Position numbers and translations under genes: made by a program. Shown piece by piece: positions 11,458 through 22,108 of a stretch of DNA of 64,000 nt. The notes below the pieces were generated by a model. That model was not told the DNA's origin. It saw nothing but the letters and a program-made list of their open reading frames with translations, and did no database searches. Source of the stretch: Amoeboaphelidium protococcarum (Eukaryota; Aphelidiomycota; Aphelidea); NCBI GenBank assembly GCA_023515745.1, contig JALECJ010000056.1, positions 1,287,409 to 1,351,408 of the forward strand. The letters are read 5' to 3'. Numbering within the stretch: the stretch's first letter is position 1; every line of letters starts with the position of its first letter.

Positions 11458-12237
11458 TCAAATCTTGTTTCGTTTAATCAAGTCCTAATTAAACAGTTAG
11501 AGTCCAATACCTTTTAGATTTTCACCTTACAAGCAGAGTCTCAGTCTGGTCAATTTGGACGATACGAAATATATGATTGCATTCAACTCACTCATAAATC
11601 TGTTCTTCAACACATGAACTATATAAGACAATGAGACGCAATGTTCAATCTATTTCCAAACACCCAAATAATGCAAGTTTAGCAACTTTAACTATTCAAG
11701 GTAGTGCGACAGGACGCGTTCACAGTACGCAGAGTCATTCTCATCGCGTCGCCGTGCAAATAGTTCATCCAACGATCGCTCAGTAAGCGCAACAGTTGCC
11801 AAAGGATCCAAACTTGGTCTCACGTCATTAATGAGCTACATCAAATCGTCAGCTCTCTTCACATGAATACTTTCCAAATGCTAAAATAATTTCCTAAATC
11901 CTTATAATGCCAAACGGTTGTTGTCAAATACAGAACTAGCTTATACGAGGCTATGTTGTAAGGCCAACTCTTTCGATACGGTCGCATTCAACACTTTGCT
12001 AGCACTTACATCTTACAACTACCTATCGCTTACTGTACTAGTATTTATTGTTTGTTTAGATTACATTTTCAACGTTTCTTCAAGTGATAAGGCGGCCAAT
12101 TATTCCCGCATACTGTGAAGATCAAGCTATGTACACAACAAAAGATTCGCAATAAATAAAAGTCGAAACTCTTCACTAGACGAAGAGATATTCAAGAAAG
12201 AAACAGACTAAACTGTCGTTAAAGCAATGCATTTCAT
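11458..12237 (-). CDS. Hypothetical helical protein, 259 aa
   Basis: Reading from ATG at 12235-12237 (an in-frame TGA lies directly upstream) gives 259 codons to TGA at 11458-11460, with TAA/TAG as Gln throughout. The product is rich in Leu, Glu, Lys, Arg and Ser and looks alpha-helical, with an amphipathic stretch around ALTERSLDELFARRRDEND in the middle. No signal peptide or membrane segment is clear. It lies just downstream of, and on the same strand as, the lectin-like gene (stop at 12285), 47 bp apart. I do not recognise the family; a coiled-coil structural or tethering subunit would fit. The frame is certain because start, stop and codon phase agree over 780 bp. Confidence 0.65.
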
Positions 12238-12284
12238 TCAATTCTTCTTCATCTTATCAATCAATCAATATTAATGTCTAATCA

Positions 12285-13130
12285 TCATGGCTCATAAATG
12301 AAAAAGACGTCCTTCTAGCAATTCTTACCGTTTGCATGATACGTGTAAGATGTGGAGTTGTAACTCATGCAAAGAACGTTACCATCATCTGTCTACAAAT
12401 TCAGCCCAGTCTGATCGTTCCAGACAAAATTGGCCGCTTCTGGATGATCGCAAGCCACTGAAACGATCTGATCGTCGTATCTCTTGCCTAGACATTAATT
12501 ATTCTTCTAATGCTAGTACACTAGGCCAACTTTACCGCCACGAGGAACATTCCAGAAGATTGGATTTCCCTCTTTGCAGTCCTAGTTCTGAGTAAGTACA
12601 CCCTTATCGTCAATGCCGGCACAGCGAGATTTATCAGAATTACTAAACGCCATAGTGTTAAACACAGTAGAGTCCTTGTACAGAGCATTGTGTTCGCCGC
12701 ATTTCAGAATGGCCAGTTGCGTAAATAAATTAGCATCACTCAAGCACATTGAGGAGTCAGATTGCAGCTTGAACATACCTTCTTTCGCGTCAATATCAAA
12801 CTTTGGAGTGTCAGACTTGCAATCACCCAGATACACTTACTGGCTATCCTCCAAATTGAGGCACTTTCCACCGCGTTGGATTTGGCCTTCTGGAGACATG
12901 GTAAACTGAGCAGACTCAGAGCACTTTCTACCAAACGTTAGCTTGACATCATCAGTCTTTTCAAAATTGTAGCAATGCTACGTGTTAGCCTTGCCAATAG
13001 TGAACGGTGCCTTTGGATTAGAGAAGAAGATGTTTGGAGGGATGCCCTTTTCAGACAGGATCATTTTCGGCATGGCATCGCAAGACGACAGCACAGAAGC
13101 AACAGCAATCAAAGCAGAGATGATCTTCAT
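12285..13130 (-). CDS. Secreted ricin-B-type beta-trefoil (lectin-like) protein
   Basis: 281 codons from ATG at 13128-13130 to TGA at 12285-12287. The N-terminus (MKIISALIAVASVLSS) is a clear signal peptide. The mature part is Cys-rich with repeated units in which Cys-Leu precedes an acidic patch and a later Cys pair: CLNLEDSQQV, CAGIDDKG, QCLGKRYDDQ and LCMSY, with aromatic residues following (IFW, FVW). This spacing is typical of ricin-type beta-trefoil carbohydrate-binding domains, here without a catalytic domain. A role in cell-surface or host/prey sugar binding is inference. The family assignment rests on repeat pattern only. Confidence 0.6.
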
Positions 13131-13528
13131 TTTAAGGATAATAACCGTTTAGTATATAATCTATTTTATCTATTTATTTTATTGTTATATCAGAGAAAAA
13201 AGAAAATTATAAAAGCGGTCAATGATATTGATCCTCCGCACAGTCTTGGAATTAATCGACGTGACATTTTTCTACCAATAATCATTTTACATTAGTACTG
13301 CGTCACACAACGTGTCTGTTACACGCTGCATTGTGTACCACGCAATATCGAGTTCACGTGTCTCTCTAAAGAATAAAGACAGAAACGTCAGGACTCTTAT
13401 TAAAGATAATGTGGCCTTTGGGTGGCAGCATTTCGAACTGAAAAGTAAAAGTCTAGGCATTATATTGACATGGCGTGTTCAATTAAAAGCAATCATTGTA
13501 ACAGCAATATTCATAATAAATCGTTTAT
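13131..13528. other. Intergenic, no gene seen
   Basis: AT-rich spacer between two minus-strand genes. Presumably it contains the promoter of the lectin-like gene and the 3' end of the Alba-like gene. Open frames here are short and unconvincing. Confidence 0.4.
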
Positions 13529-14167
13529 TCATGGCGTGCCAAGTTACAGTAAGACATGTAGAGAGCTAGTATCACGACTTTGCTCTTGAATTTCAATCTC
13601 TGGTATAACAGCATTGTTAGTAGAGACCAATATTTCATCTTGCAATGGCACCGTGCTAGATTCTACATCTATGATTGTTACCAGACCGCCCGACTATTAT
13701 TCAACCATTCTACATATCTTTATACACTTTGATATAGCCATTCCAAGAGCATGTACTCTCACTTAATTATCAGTGGCGTCTAACTTTACCGTCTTTTTGT
13801 GTTCGTTTATGCCACCACTATCTCCAAGAATTCTGTCCTGTATGATATCAACAGTTTTGTCAACAGCGACTAGGCCCGATTACCCATCTTTCAACCCATA
13901 ATTTTAATTTACTTTAAATTTCAACAAGTCTGTCAGTTCATCTAGAGATCTTTTACCTTTACCAAATGCCTTAAATTCTCCCATAAGTAGACTGCAGATT
14001 TTCTTCACCACGTACTTGGCATTGCATTTGCGAGTCACGTAGATATCCCGCTCAAGTCGCGTCACTGGAATTCTCTCAGTTATTATTTATCGCGGCGGAG
14101 GCTTCTTTGTCCTCTTTAATATTTGACTAACACCACTTTTACCTTTATCCAGATTCCTCTTGTTCAT
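13529..14167 (-). CDS. Alba-domain protein, POP7/RPP20-like
   Basis: 212 codons from ATG at 14165-14167 to TGA at 13529-13531, with several TAA/TAG Gln codons. After a basic N-terminus (KRTKKPPPR) comes DIYVTRKCNAKYVVKKI and later VRVHALGMAISKCIKICRMVE. Together these match the beta1-alpha1 and beta3-alpha2 parts of the Alba fold as in the RNase P/MRP subunit POP7 (Rpp20), which binds the P3 arm of the RNA with RPP25/POP6. A longer, charged insert separates the two blocks, and the C-terminus is extended with acidic Ile/Val-rich sequence. Assignment to POP7 rather than another Alba protein is tentative. It is divergent from the Myb gene (start at 14274), so about 100 bp serve as a shared promoter. 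Confidence 0.55.
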
Positions 14168-14273
14168 ATTTTAGCCAACAACAGATAACGCCCGACCTCT
14201 TATCAATTTTCCTTCTCCTTAATTTGAAAAGGGGATTCTCTTCAATAAAAAGAGGATTAAGAAAACGTAATAA

Positions 14274-15341
14274 ATGCAGCGAACAAGAATATTACTCAGT
14301 GAAATACAGAAATTGATCAATCCGGCAGAGATTAAATAATTTTGCTCTAAACGATAGAGATGGACTGAGGACTAGGTGCGTTTGTTGAGGAGTACTGTAC
14401 TGGGAGAGGTTGTCGCGTCTGCTAAAAAATTCCAGCGAGAAGGCCAGACCAAGTTGGACGAGAAACATTCGTTGATCAGACGATAAAATATATGGAATCG
14501 TGTAAGTGACAAAGTTGGGCGCGATTTCATGTCTTGCCATCATAAGTGGAGGCGAGAGTATGCCAATGAATCTCAGCCACCTGAATTACTGCGCAGGTGC
14601 ATTGATCTGATTTAGACGGAGAAAATTGAGGAAGATGGACTGCTTAAATTAAGATTGCAGTAACATTTGCAGCCTGTAAAGTTTGGTCGATGGACACAGT
14701 TGGAAGATGAAGCATTGTTGCAGGCAGTTTCTATCGTTGGCTTTGGCAAGTGGGCAGAATTGTCTGATTTTTACAATAGCTTATCCCTGTCTGGTGATGC
14801 AAATATCCGCGGGCGAAATGCAGATTAGATTGCGTCACGAGCCAGGCGTTTGTTAAAGAGGGAAGATTAAAATTGGTCCGATGCGGATGTTGATAAATTA
14901 CTTGAAGCTGTGGAAAACACGTATTATAAAGTTGCAGAGTCGAAGAGATCTTCTTAAAAGATGGAGTTTTGGAAAATTATTGCCCAAGCGTTGAATAATG
15001 GTAAGTCTCGTTATCAGTGTCGGTAAAAGTATCATTAGATTTATGAGCAGCGTTTGATAGCTGATGAAAATATGTACCTAACTAGAACGGGTCGCCGCGT
15101 TCGGAGACAGAGCTTTTGGACCATTCAGGAGACGTAGCGTCTTATTCAATGTGTTTAAAAATTTGGTTCAGACTGGCAGCTCATAGCCGAAGATGAGATG
15201 TTTAAAAGCAAAGGACGGACGGCGCGTTTAATATGTGCGCGCTGGTTTAGAATTAAGGACATTGTGGGAAGTGTGGCAAAGTCTCCTATTGTGCGGCTGT
15301 AAACTCTGGAAAAGCTTACTTATGATGGTAGTAAAAATTGA
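14274..15341 (+). CDS. Multi-repeat Myb/SANT DNA-binding protein, SNAPC4-like
   Basis: 355 codons from ATG at 14274 to TGA at 15339-15341. At least four tandem Myb-type repeats are visible: RWTEDQVRLL...IWNRVSDKVGRDFMSCHHKW; GRWTQLEDEALLQAV...GKWAEL...DQIASRARRLL; NWSDADVDKLLEAV...FWKIIAQAL...YQCRQKYHQIY; and SFWTIQETQRLIQCV...DWQLIAEDE...LICARWF. Each has the spaced Trp residues of the fold. Consecutive irregular Myb repeats are known from SNAPC4 (snRNA-activating protein complex, Pol II/III snRNA promoters) and other R4-type Myb proteins. I cannot separate these from sequence alone. Probably nuclear. Many Gln positions are TAA/TAG. Confidence 0.8.
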
Positions 15342-15608
15342 ATATATTGTCTATATTTTCTTTATAATGATTGTTAATGGCCCGGCCCATCGATGTTTTT
15401 GGGATTGAGTTCAACATCACTTAGAACATGCACATGGTATAGATTGATACGATGGAACTTACAAACACTATACAACGAGTTGCAATCATAATGAGAGATC
15501 CAATAACTTTATGGCAGCCATGCTGTCCTATAGTTCAAACAGATAGTTGGAGTTTGTTTAAACTACAGTATACAATTTCTATCATCTCTAACAACGAAGC
15601 AAAAAGTT
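15342..15608. other. Intergenic, no gene seen
   Basis: Spacer between the Myb gene and tRNA-Glu. A run of T on the minus strand (AAAAAG at 15601-15606) just downstream of the tRNA is its likely Pol III terminator. Confidence 0.4.
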
Positions 15609-15680
15609 CTCCCAATCGGAGAATCGAACTCCGACCACCCCGGTGAAAGCGGGATATCCTAACCATTGGACCAATTGGGT
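15609..15680 (-). tRNA. tRNA-Glu(TTC), copy 1
   Basis: A 72-nt cloverleaf: acceptor ACCCAAT/ATTGGGA, D-arm GTCC...GGAT, anticodon stem TCCCG/CGGGG with loop CTTTCAC (anticodon TTC), T-arm CGGAG-TTCGATT-CTCCG, discriminator G. The first acceptor pair would be A:A, so the 5' end may be processed one base later. The internal promoter boxes are intact and a T5 terminator follows. A second copy in the opposite orientation lies at 18047-18119. Confidence 0.85.
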
Positions 15681-18046
15681 AAAATAAACTGGAGAAGCAG
15701 AATATATTCGACGGGAGTTAGCTCCGGTGAGTTTCAACACACATTTTAAGTGATTTTAGATAGGCACAAGGAGATAGATTTGTGTTTATAAGAAGACGCA
15801 TTGGTTACGCTTCAAGTGACAATGACCAATGCGCATAAGACACGAGTACGTATAACAGGCATTGAGAATTCAATCTCGGAAAGAGAGACGCGTGTGAAAC
15901 AATGTTAACTTCCCAAGTTATGTCCACCCAGCTGCTGAAACATCATCAACAGCACCTAATCGCTTATCGGTAGTGGATGCTGGTCTTTGATTAAAATTAA
16001 AAGTAAATTAAGACACATGTTGTAAACCTTGTTTATATGTATTATAACACGTCAATGACTTGTACCCCCCTCCAAACAACAATGCCCAAAATATTCTCTG
16101 CTTAGCGCCATGAATTCCATTAATCTTGGGTACGAAAGCGAATGGCAGCTTTCGAAAATTAATATAGTGAAGCAGGCGTCTCTGATACTAAAGTATAGAG
16201 ATGCTCCGGGCAAATTATCAATATCGTGGGCAAAGAATCAACTGCTTGTCCATAATGAGCTGCAGTTGTTGGTATACTCTAGCGGTATAGATGGTAAAAA
16301 TTCCTGCACTCTTATGTGACAGAGCGCTGAAACTGGCGACAATTTTTCTGATCAATCTGGACGCCTCTCAACCCAACTGAGTTCCTACAAAAGATTCTTT
16401 TGCTGTTGTATTTGCGGCTGTGTATTTAATGGCCACTAATGGCGACCGAGTTAAGACTTTAGAGCTGGTAATCCAGTATAGGGCGTGTCAGATGCAGCAC
16501 ATGGATAGTTTGGCCCGTCATTCATAAACGACGAACCTGGTAGTGAGTAAAAGCAACTTTAGAGAGGAGGGCGATGTCTCAGAAGATACACTAAATGAGA
16601 CTAAAATCGAGGCTAACCAAGACCAAGTAAACCTGGCGAAATCGATGGGATTGGCTTAATGATGACAGCTTTCTCTGCATATCTATAAATGATAAGTCTC
16701 TGACCTTTATGGAATCGACCTCGGAGTAGTAATTTTCGCTGTCGCAGTGCATACTCGACCAACTGAGGAGAACACTGCATTGCAAGCAATGTGCACAACT
16801 AAACCGAGAGACTCAACTTCTGTGTTCTATTCTACCGGCAACTTCTGTATTAGGATTGAATTTATCGTGCTGTAGGTGACATATGCAATTTACATTGAGG
16901 ATGTTTGGTCCGAACCGCGTAGAGCATGCACTCTGAATCAATGCTTAAGAAAAGCTGCATCTTCTGCAACTATGACTAATCAAAGAATGGACTGGTATTT
17001 GACGCTGGAATACTAACGCGTCAAATTCCGCTATCATGTAGAAAGATCTCGTCTGTTGAAAGATATATGCTGCCAGCTGCTCTAATTGGATAGATATTCA
17101 GATGCTAGAAAGAATTAAATAGTGGTTTACATCGGTAAAGGTGCTGGAGGGAGTAGGTTCTCTCCGTATGTGCTACGTAACAACATTTAACCCCCGACAT
17201 TGCTCCTACAAAATTATATTTCCTAGGTATCAAGGATGATCCGTACGCAAGAGAAAGGATCGTCCAACCATTGTCTCTTTTGCGAGTAAGCTATAACGCG
17301 GAATCGTCGTGGTCGCAATGATGCCTTGTTTTGCCGTGGTTGCGCTTAATGGTTTAACGGAGACTGGCTAGGGGGCGCTAACATTTGTAAGATCGGGTTA
17401 ACAATGTCTTCTAATCAAGGGCATTTCCCTCTAGCCTTAACGAGAAGATGATTCGAATATACGTGTCAGGAGATGTTAACCAGTACTAATTAAATCTCAT
17501 CGCTCCTAAGTTTTGCACTAGATTTCGCTTTAGCCAGCATTTTTTTGCATTAACAAATTTAGATTCTTGTCCAACTAAGAATTCAAACATGCCTAATCGT
17601 TAATTAGACAGGATGAATTAATAAGTATATCTATCTAGCTATTAGACTGCAATGACGAAGAGTTATCAGCATCTGCGGCAGGCGGCCCTGAAGAGCTCAA
17701 GCTGCCATTGGACTTATAGGGGGGGGGGGGGNGGGGGGGGGGGGGACATTTGAATACGCGTCGATCAAGTATCAACTGAAGACTCTATGGGGCTTAGATG
17801 ATCAACATTGTTTCAAGTGCGCGCCTCTTTCATCATTGACGTCTCGAATAGGCAAGTATCTGCAGTATATGTGCGCGCCTCTTATGAACATCAACTGAAC
17901 GTGTTAATAGAGTATTTATCTTATTAACATCTATTTATCTTCTTGTACTTCTGTTGGTGTCTCTGTCCGACTCTTAGTCTTGCTGTATATCTAACCGTCT
18001 TACTATATTCATTTTGTGTATATAATTTGTCCTAAGTTTTCTTTTC
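15681..18046. other. Gene-poor stretch between the two tRNA-Glu genes
   Basis: About 2.4 kb without a supported gene. A plus frame from ATG 16110 is open for 69 codons, meets TGA at 16317-16319, then stays open to TGA at 16594-16596 and contains a Cys cluster (FFCCCICGC). It may be a pseudogene. GTGCGCGCCTCTT occurs twice near 17815 and 17870. A long G-run lies at 17719-17745. The rest looks non-coding on both strands. Confidence 0.4.
17719..17745. repeat. Poly-G run with one ambiguous base
   Basis: 27 bases of G interrupted by a single N at 17732. This probably marks a homopolymer that was hard to sequence, or a collapsed or joined assembly point. Coordinates and continuity across it should be treated with care. 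Confidence 0.8.
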
Positions 18047-18119
18047 ACCCAATTGGTCCAATGGTTCAGGATATCCCGCTTTCACCGGGGTGGTCGGAGT
18101 TCGATTCTCCGATTGGGAG
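18047..18119 (+). tRNA. tRNA-Glu(TTC), copy 2
   Basis: Identical to the copy at 15609-15680 except for one extra C in the D-loop (GGTTCAGG against GGTTAGG), giving 73 nt. The shared sequence extends only about 12 bases past the 3' end (AACTTTTTGCTTC, the Pol III terminator) and then diverges. The duplicated unit is therefore little more than the gene itself, inserted in inverted orientation. Confidence 0.85.
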
Positions 18120-18576
18120 AACTTTTTGCTTCATGGTAATGATTGATATTTATGATAGTACAGACATTGAAGTTGAATATTAGGATCGTATATATAATCC
18201 CTTCTGTTGGATACGTTGAAATGTGCCGCATCCACTTGAATCAATTAGTGTTGAAAATTGCATTGTACAAAGTCTCGAACATTCGTGATCGCGTGAATTT
18301 TACAAAACGCACCAATAATGGCGCGACATTTTAACGTAATATGCATACCAAAACTGCACTATAGTACGCATCCTGCATGAGATTAAGTGAGAGACACGCC
18401 CACTCGCTCTTCTACCACACAGAGTTGAAAACAGCAGTAAATAGTCCTGTATCTCTCATACTCACTTCACTCTCTTACTTTATTCTTTACAAATCTATGA
18501 TATACCAAAGATGTATAAATTCTTGGATCAAACTCATATTAAATTTCCAGTATAAAACTTTGATTCACTTTTTGCT
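18120..18576. other. Intergenic with a dispersed repeat
   Basis: No gene seen. Bases 18385-18490 resemble the segment inserted in the Copia remnant (8165-8290). Confidence 0.4.
18385..18490. repeat. Dispersed repeat, related to 8165-8290
   Basis: Shares CACTCGCTCT, CAGAGTT(A/G)AAA, TCTCATA(C/T)TCACTTCACTCTCTTA and nearby spacing with the segment at 8165-8290. Only these two copies were noticed in the window. Confidence 0.4.
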
Positions 18577-19521
18577 TCACTAGGCTTTCAATAAGCAGTA
18601 AATTCTTGCAGTACGCTCATCGACCTAGCTGATTAAAACGTTCTCACGCAAATCCAACAACTTGCATTTATGCTCATTGTAAATCTAATGCAAAATTTTG
18701 TCCCAGTCACTGCGCGTCTTTATATAATAAGCACTGCTTACTGTGAAAGATATTAAACCACCAGGCGCTAATAACCTGACCAAGTCCAAAAGGGCGTAGC
18801 ACGGGACATGTCCATCAGTAAATATACCAACAGATACTATAAGATGGAATGGTAACTCGTCTTATAACCAAGTGTGCATTCGCTAACGACACGCAGTGGA
18901 GCTATCCCAATAGTCTGCAATATACCTACCATACAAGCTGGAATTTTTCGCGATTTATAGCATTTCCTTTGACAAATCCACTGCGGTCAGTGACATATCC
19001 TAATCTGCCTTTAGTAGTTCCCTGCACTCTCTGGCGACTAATCCCGTTCCAGCCCCAAAGTCTAGTAGACGCTGTTAGATGAGCTGACTGTTGCCAAGGT
19101 TATCAAGATAGACGCGTTTCACTGCTGTCAAGAATGATCGTCTATCGCTCTTCTCTTCTGATGATCATCCATCACCTGTATGAAATATGAATATTATGAG
19201 TAATAAAAATAGTAATGGAAACAGTCGTTTTCCTTATCTAGACTAGTCAGTCTATTGGAACAGTCGTTCCTAAAGTGTCCTCACTTCTCTGTAGAGTAGT
19301 GACCCACTACATAACAGACGCCAAATTTTTACATTGTTTAAATGCTCTTTCGCGTACTTGAATAAGATTTCGCAGCAATACTTTGGTAAACAATATCCGT
19401 ATGCCTACAAATCTTAGTCGTAATCTGACGACCACTGAGCATACAGTTTTCGCGTCTCGTCAGGCGTTGCTGCAGAATAGACCTTATGCAGCAACTGCAT
19501 CTTCTGACTTTTGTTGTCCAT
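18577..19521 (-). CDS. SAM-dependent methyltransferase, METTL27 (WBSCR27)-like, two exons inferred
   Basis: Exon 1 starts at ATG 19519-19521 and encodes YSAATPDETRKLYAQWSSDYD..., the typical N-terminus of METTL27-type methyltransferases (a YD...W..YD element). A second frame, open from 19164 to TGA 18577-18579, encodes LLDFGAGTGLVARE (SAM-binding motif I), LTAVDLSKEML (motif II), HLIVSVGIFTDGHVP and LLAPGGLISFTV (post motifs). The two frames must be joined by an intron with a pyrimidine-rich acceptor region around 19165-19210. I could not fix the exact sites; a TGTAGTG donor with a CATCAG acceptor would keep phase. Substrate unknown. TAA/TAG occur as Gln and the last codon before TGA is TAG. 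Confidence 0.7.
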
Positions 19522-20055
19522 ATTATAGTAATCTTAAAAAATCGGCAAAAATCAAATTGGCCAGCTCATGGAGCCAAATAGCGCACGAAGTGCAGTATTG
19601 AAATTTTGCAGCATTTCGTAAAGACCATGCATGAATATCTTCCGTGTATCCAGTATTGTTGTGAATAATTTTATAGTTCATCAAACCTCCTGCATCAGTT
19701 AGTTAATCAGTCTTCCCTTACAAACATACTAAAATACCGCAATTTGTGCTAAATCTCATAGATCGCGCAGATGCAGCTCATTAGTTTTCTCAAATGGAAA
19801 AGTTGATTAAAAGTTAAAATGCAGCTCAATCTTAATCCCCCTATATTCTCAACTATATCCTCTGATGTGGACTCTATAGCATTAGCTTATCTCTTGTAAA
19901 GCTTCAACTAAGATTTTACCATAACTAACGCGCAGTCATTCTCTATATAATAGTATCCTTAGCTGAAGTTGGACAATGGCTAGTTGTTAGATCGTCGCGG
20001 ATTGGAGAATTACATACGCACTTCTATTATATAATCTCGCGCTGATGATTAAAAT
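19522..20055. other. Intergenic, no firm gene
   Basis: A minus-strand frame of 99 codons (19759 down to 19460) overlaps the start of the methyltransferase in another frame and has no recognisable domain. Nothing else is supported. Confidence 0.3.
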
Positions 20056-20682
20056 ATGGTAGTGGACTCTGTTCTTAAAGAGTTGGAGATTATATTACGC
20101 GTCTTTTGGTTCTGCAATCCAGATAATGAGCGTTTGGTATTGCAAGAGTTGCGCAAGAAGCGGTCTTTAATCGGCTCCTTTGCTATGGATGTGGCATATT
20201 CTCTCAACTTGGCAGAGTCTGTTCAAGATTAGACGCGTAAAGTGTATAAAGGTTTTTACAGCAGCGATATGAGGAATGTTTAGTTAAAGGCATTTTAATT
20301 ATTGGAGGCTCTCGAACATCAACTACTAAGTGGTGATATGAGCACATTTTAAGAATATCGAGTGTTTGCTTATCTACAACTGCTGCACTCTGTGTCTAAT
20401 TTTGAAGATTAGTGGTTGTTGGATTAGTACAAGACATTTTAAACAATGACCAAGTTTTATTAGCGGAAGTGTATTGAATTAATTGATCAAGTACCGTACA
20501 CTGAAAGTATTTGGATGAAAGTGAGTCTGAATTAGCGCACATTCCAACTGCCGTCAATCAATTTGTCAACAGGAACTTTAAGACGTGTCGATTAAAACGC
20601 TGTGGGTACTGTGCTTGTTGGAGTGTCTGCTATTGCATTATACGCATTCAGTCGCGGTATTATCACCCTAGGAAGGTAATGA
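20056..20682 (+). CDS. Hypothetical tail-anchored protein, 208 aa
   Basis: ATG at 20056 to TGA at 20680-20682, with many TAA/TAG codons as Gln. The body is helical and charged (VLKELEIILRVFWF, LRKKRSLIGSFAMDVAY). The only membrane segment is at the C-terminus (AVGTVLVGVSAIALYAF) followed by SRGIITLGRQ, the arrangement of a tail-anchored protein of the ER, mitochondrial or peroxisomal outer surface. I do not recognise the family; FIS1-like helical-repeat proteins share the layout but not obvious motifs. The last codon before TGA is TAA. Convergent with the REEP gene 91 bp downstream. Confidence 0.65.
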
Positions 20683-20773
20683 TATATATATACACTGATA
20701 TAATAGAAACAATGTTATATGTTGAGATTTTTCATTTCTATATTGAATGCAACTGAATGGTAAATCACTAGAA

Positions 20774-21794
20774 TCAAAGCTTCTATCTTCCTGGTATATA
20801 ATCTTTAGCGGTAATCTAATTCATGAGATCCTCTGCCATAACATCTGTATCGCTGTGATAATTCTTCTTTTACTAATGCATCCTACTTTTATCTTGAGCC
20901 GGTTTATCTGGACCTTTAATACCATTAAAAGCACGCAATGATCCCGATTTCTTACGTTATTACAACTCCGGTTAATCGACATTAGCTTTACTCGAGTAAT
21001 CTTTAAGCTACCTCTCGTTATGATCAACTTTCATATCATTTGCAGAGCTTGAATGGTGCCCAGATGAAAAAGGATTCCAACTTTGATCAGAGTCATTATT
21101 ATCAACATTACCAGGATTTCTGTTATATGTAACTTCTTCAACAGGAGTAGGCGCAGATAAAGATCGACTTCTATTCAAAGTGAGGACTGAGCCAAGTAGA
21201 GACTGTCGCAATATCTCAAATCCCTTTTAAGATAATGTTTACGACGTTTTGTACGCTTTAGTCTGAACATCTTACAGCGCCTTATCGATATGCGGCTCGT
21301 GTTTCTTCAACGTTGGATGGATGTAGAAACGGTAGAGATAAATGTGACCCTTTGTGAATGGCAGAATCAGCCAGAGAATAAATATCAATTTGATCGAGTA
21401 GTAGAATGGAAGCCAAAATACGAAAATATCAGTAATCAGCTCAATCGTGGAGAATATAGCAATCACTATCCAGTACATGAGCCACGGCACCATTTGTTTC
21501 AGGTCCCGACTTCTCAGTGCCTTGTAAGAAGCATAAGCCGGGTAGAGGAATGCAATAATGTTGCTACACTAAATTGAATGAATGATCCATGATATAAAGC
21601 AATAGAAGTGAACTAATAATTACCATACAAACTTTGAAGTAAAATGTATCATAACCATTTCTCATGTACACAATGCACAATGAAAGATATAAAAGAACAG
21701 CGCTGTAATTGTTCAAAGTAAAATCGGCCGTAACTGTTTCTCTCTCTATACTTTTGACGACGAGAATTGCGATTGAAATGAGAAACAGTTTCAT
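20774..21794 (-). CDS. REEP/Yop1/DP1-family ER membrane-shaping protein, one intron
   Basis: Exon 1 is 21794-21624 and exon 2 is 21568-20774, separated by a 55-nt intron (21569-21623, GTAATT...TTTAG). Joined, they give 321 aa. The core IIAFLYPAYASYKAL...WLMYWIVIAIFSTIELITD...FWLPFYYSIKLIFILWLILPFTKG...LYRFYIHPTLKKHEPHID is diagnostic of the TB2/DP1/HVA22 (REEP5, Yop1) domain, whose hairpins bend tubular ER membrane. The C-terminal ~160 residues are an unusual hydrophilic extension rich in Ser, Asn, Gln and Lys. The intron is supported by frame and by conservation across the junction. An in-frame TGA lies upstream of the start. Confidence 0.9.
21569..21623 (-). other. 55-nt spliceosomal intron in the REEP gene
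   Basis: Minus strand: GTAATT at the 5' end and CAATTTAG at the 3' end. Both flanking exons are in phase 0 and the conserved CN(I/L)I(A/G)F.YPAY block starts immediately after it. The unspliced frame leaves the conserved sequence. Confidence 0.8.
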
Positions 21795-22108
21795 GTCGAT
21801 CGGCAGACCGATGTGTCGCGGAGCACATCGTCTTATTCAACTACCACCATAAAGTTCGATATCTCACATCTCCATGTCACTCCTGATGAAAATCCATTGA
21901 GCAGTAAGCATTCTAGCTTAATTGCACAATCCAATTTATTTTGTTGAGGTTGTCTGTGTGAGTTACGAATACAAAAAAGTCATAATCATCACGCGCGAGC
22001 TATCAAAGCACAAAGCTAAGATGGTGATGCAAATCTATCAAAAAGATTCCCAAAATTTCTCGTTCAACTGAGAGCAAGTAAATTTAAAATACTAAAACTG
22101 TAGATAAA
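21795..22108. other. Divergent promoter region, REEP/NLE1
   Basis: Intergenic between two divergent genes. Contains an inverted repeat around 21800-21825 (CGATCGGCAGACCGATGTG region). No gene. Confidence 0.4.

Noticed and set aside
16110-16596. Cys-rich frame with an in-frame TGA, considered as a selenoprotein
   Set aside because: No SECIS-like hairpin recognised and no selenoprotein family match; more likely decayed or chance sequence.
19460-19759. 99-codon minus frame upstream of the methyltransferase
   Set aside because: Overlaps the start of the methyltransferase exon in another frame and has no domain; length is within chance for a code with one stop.
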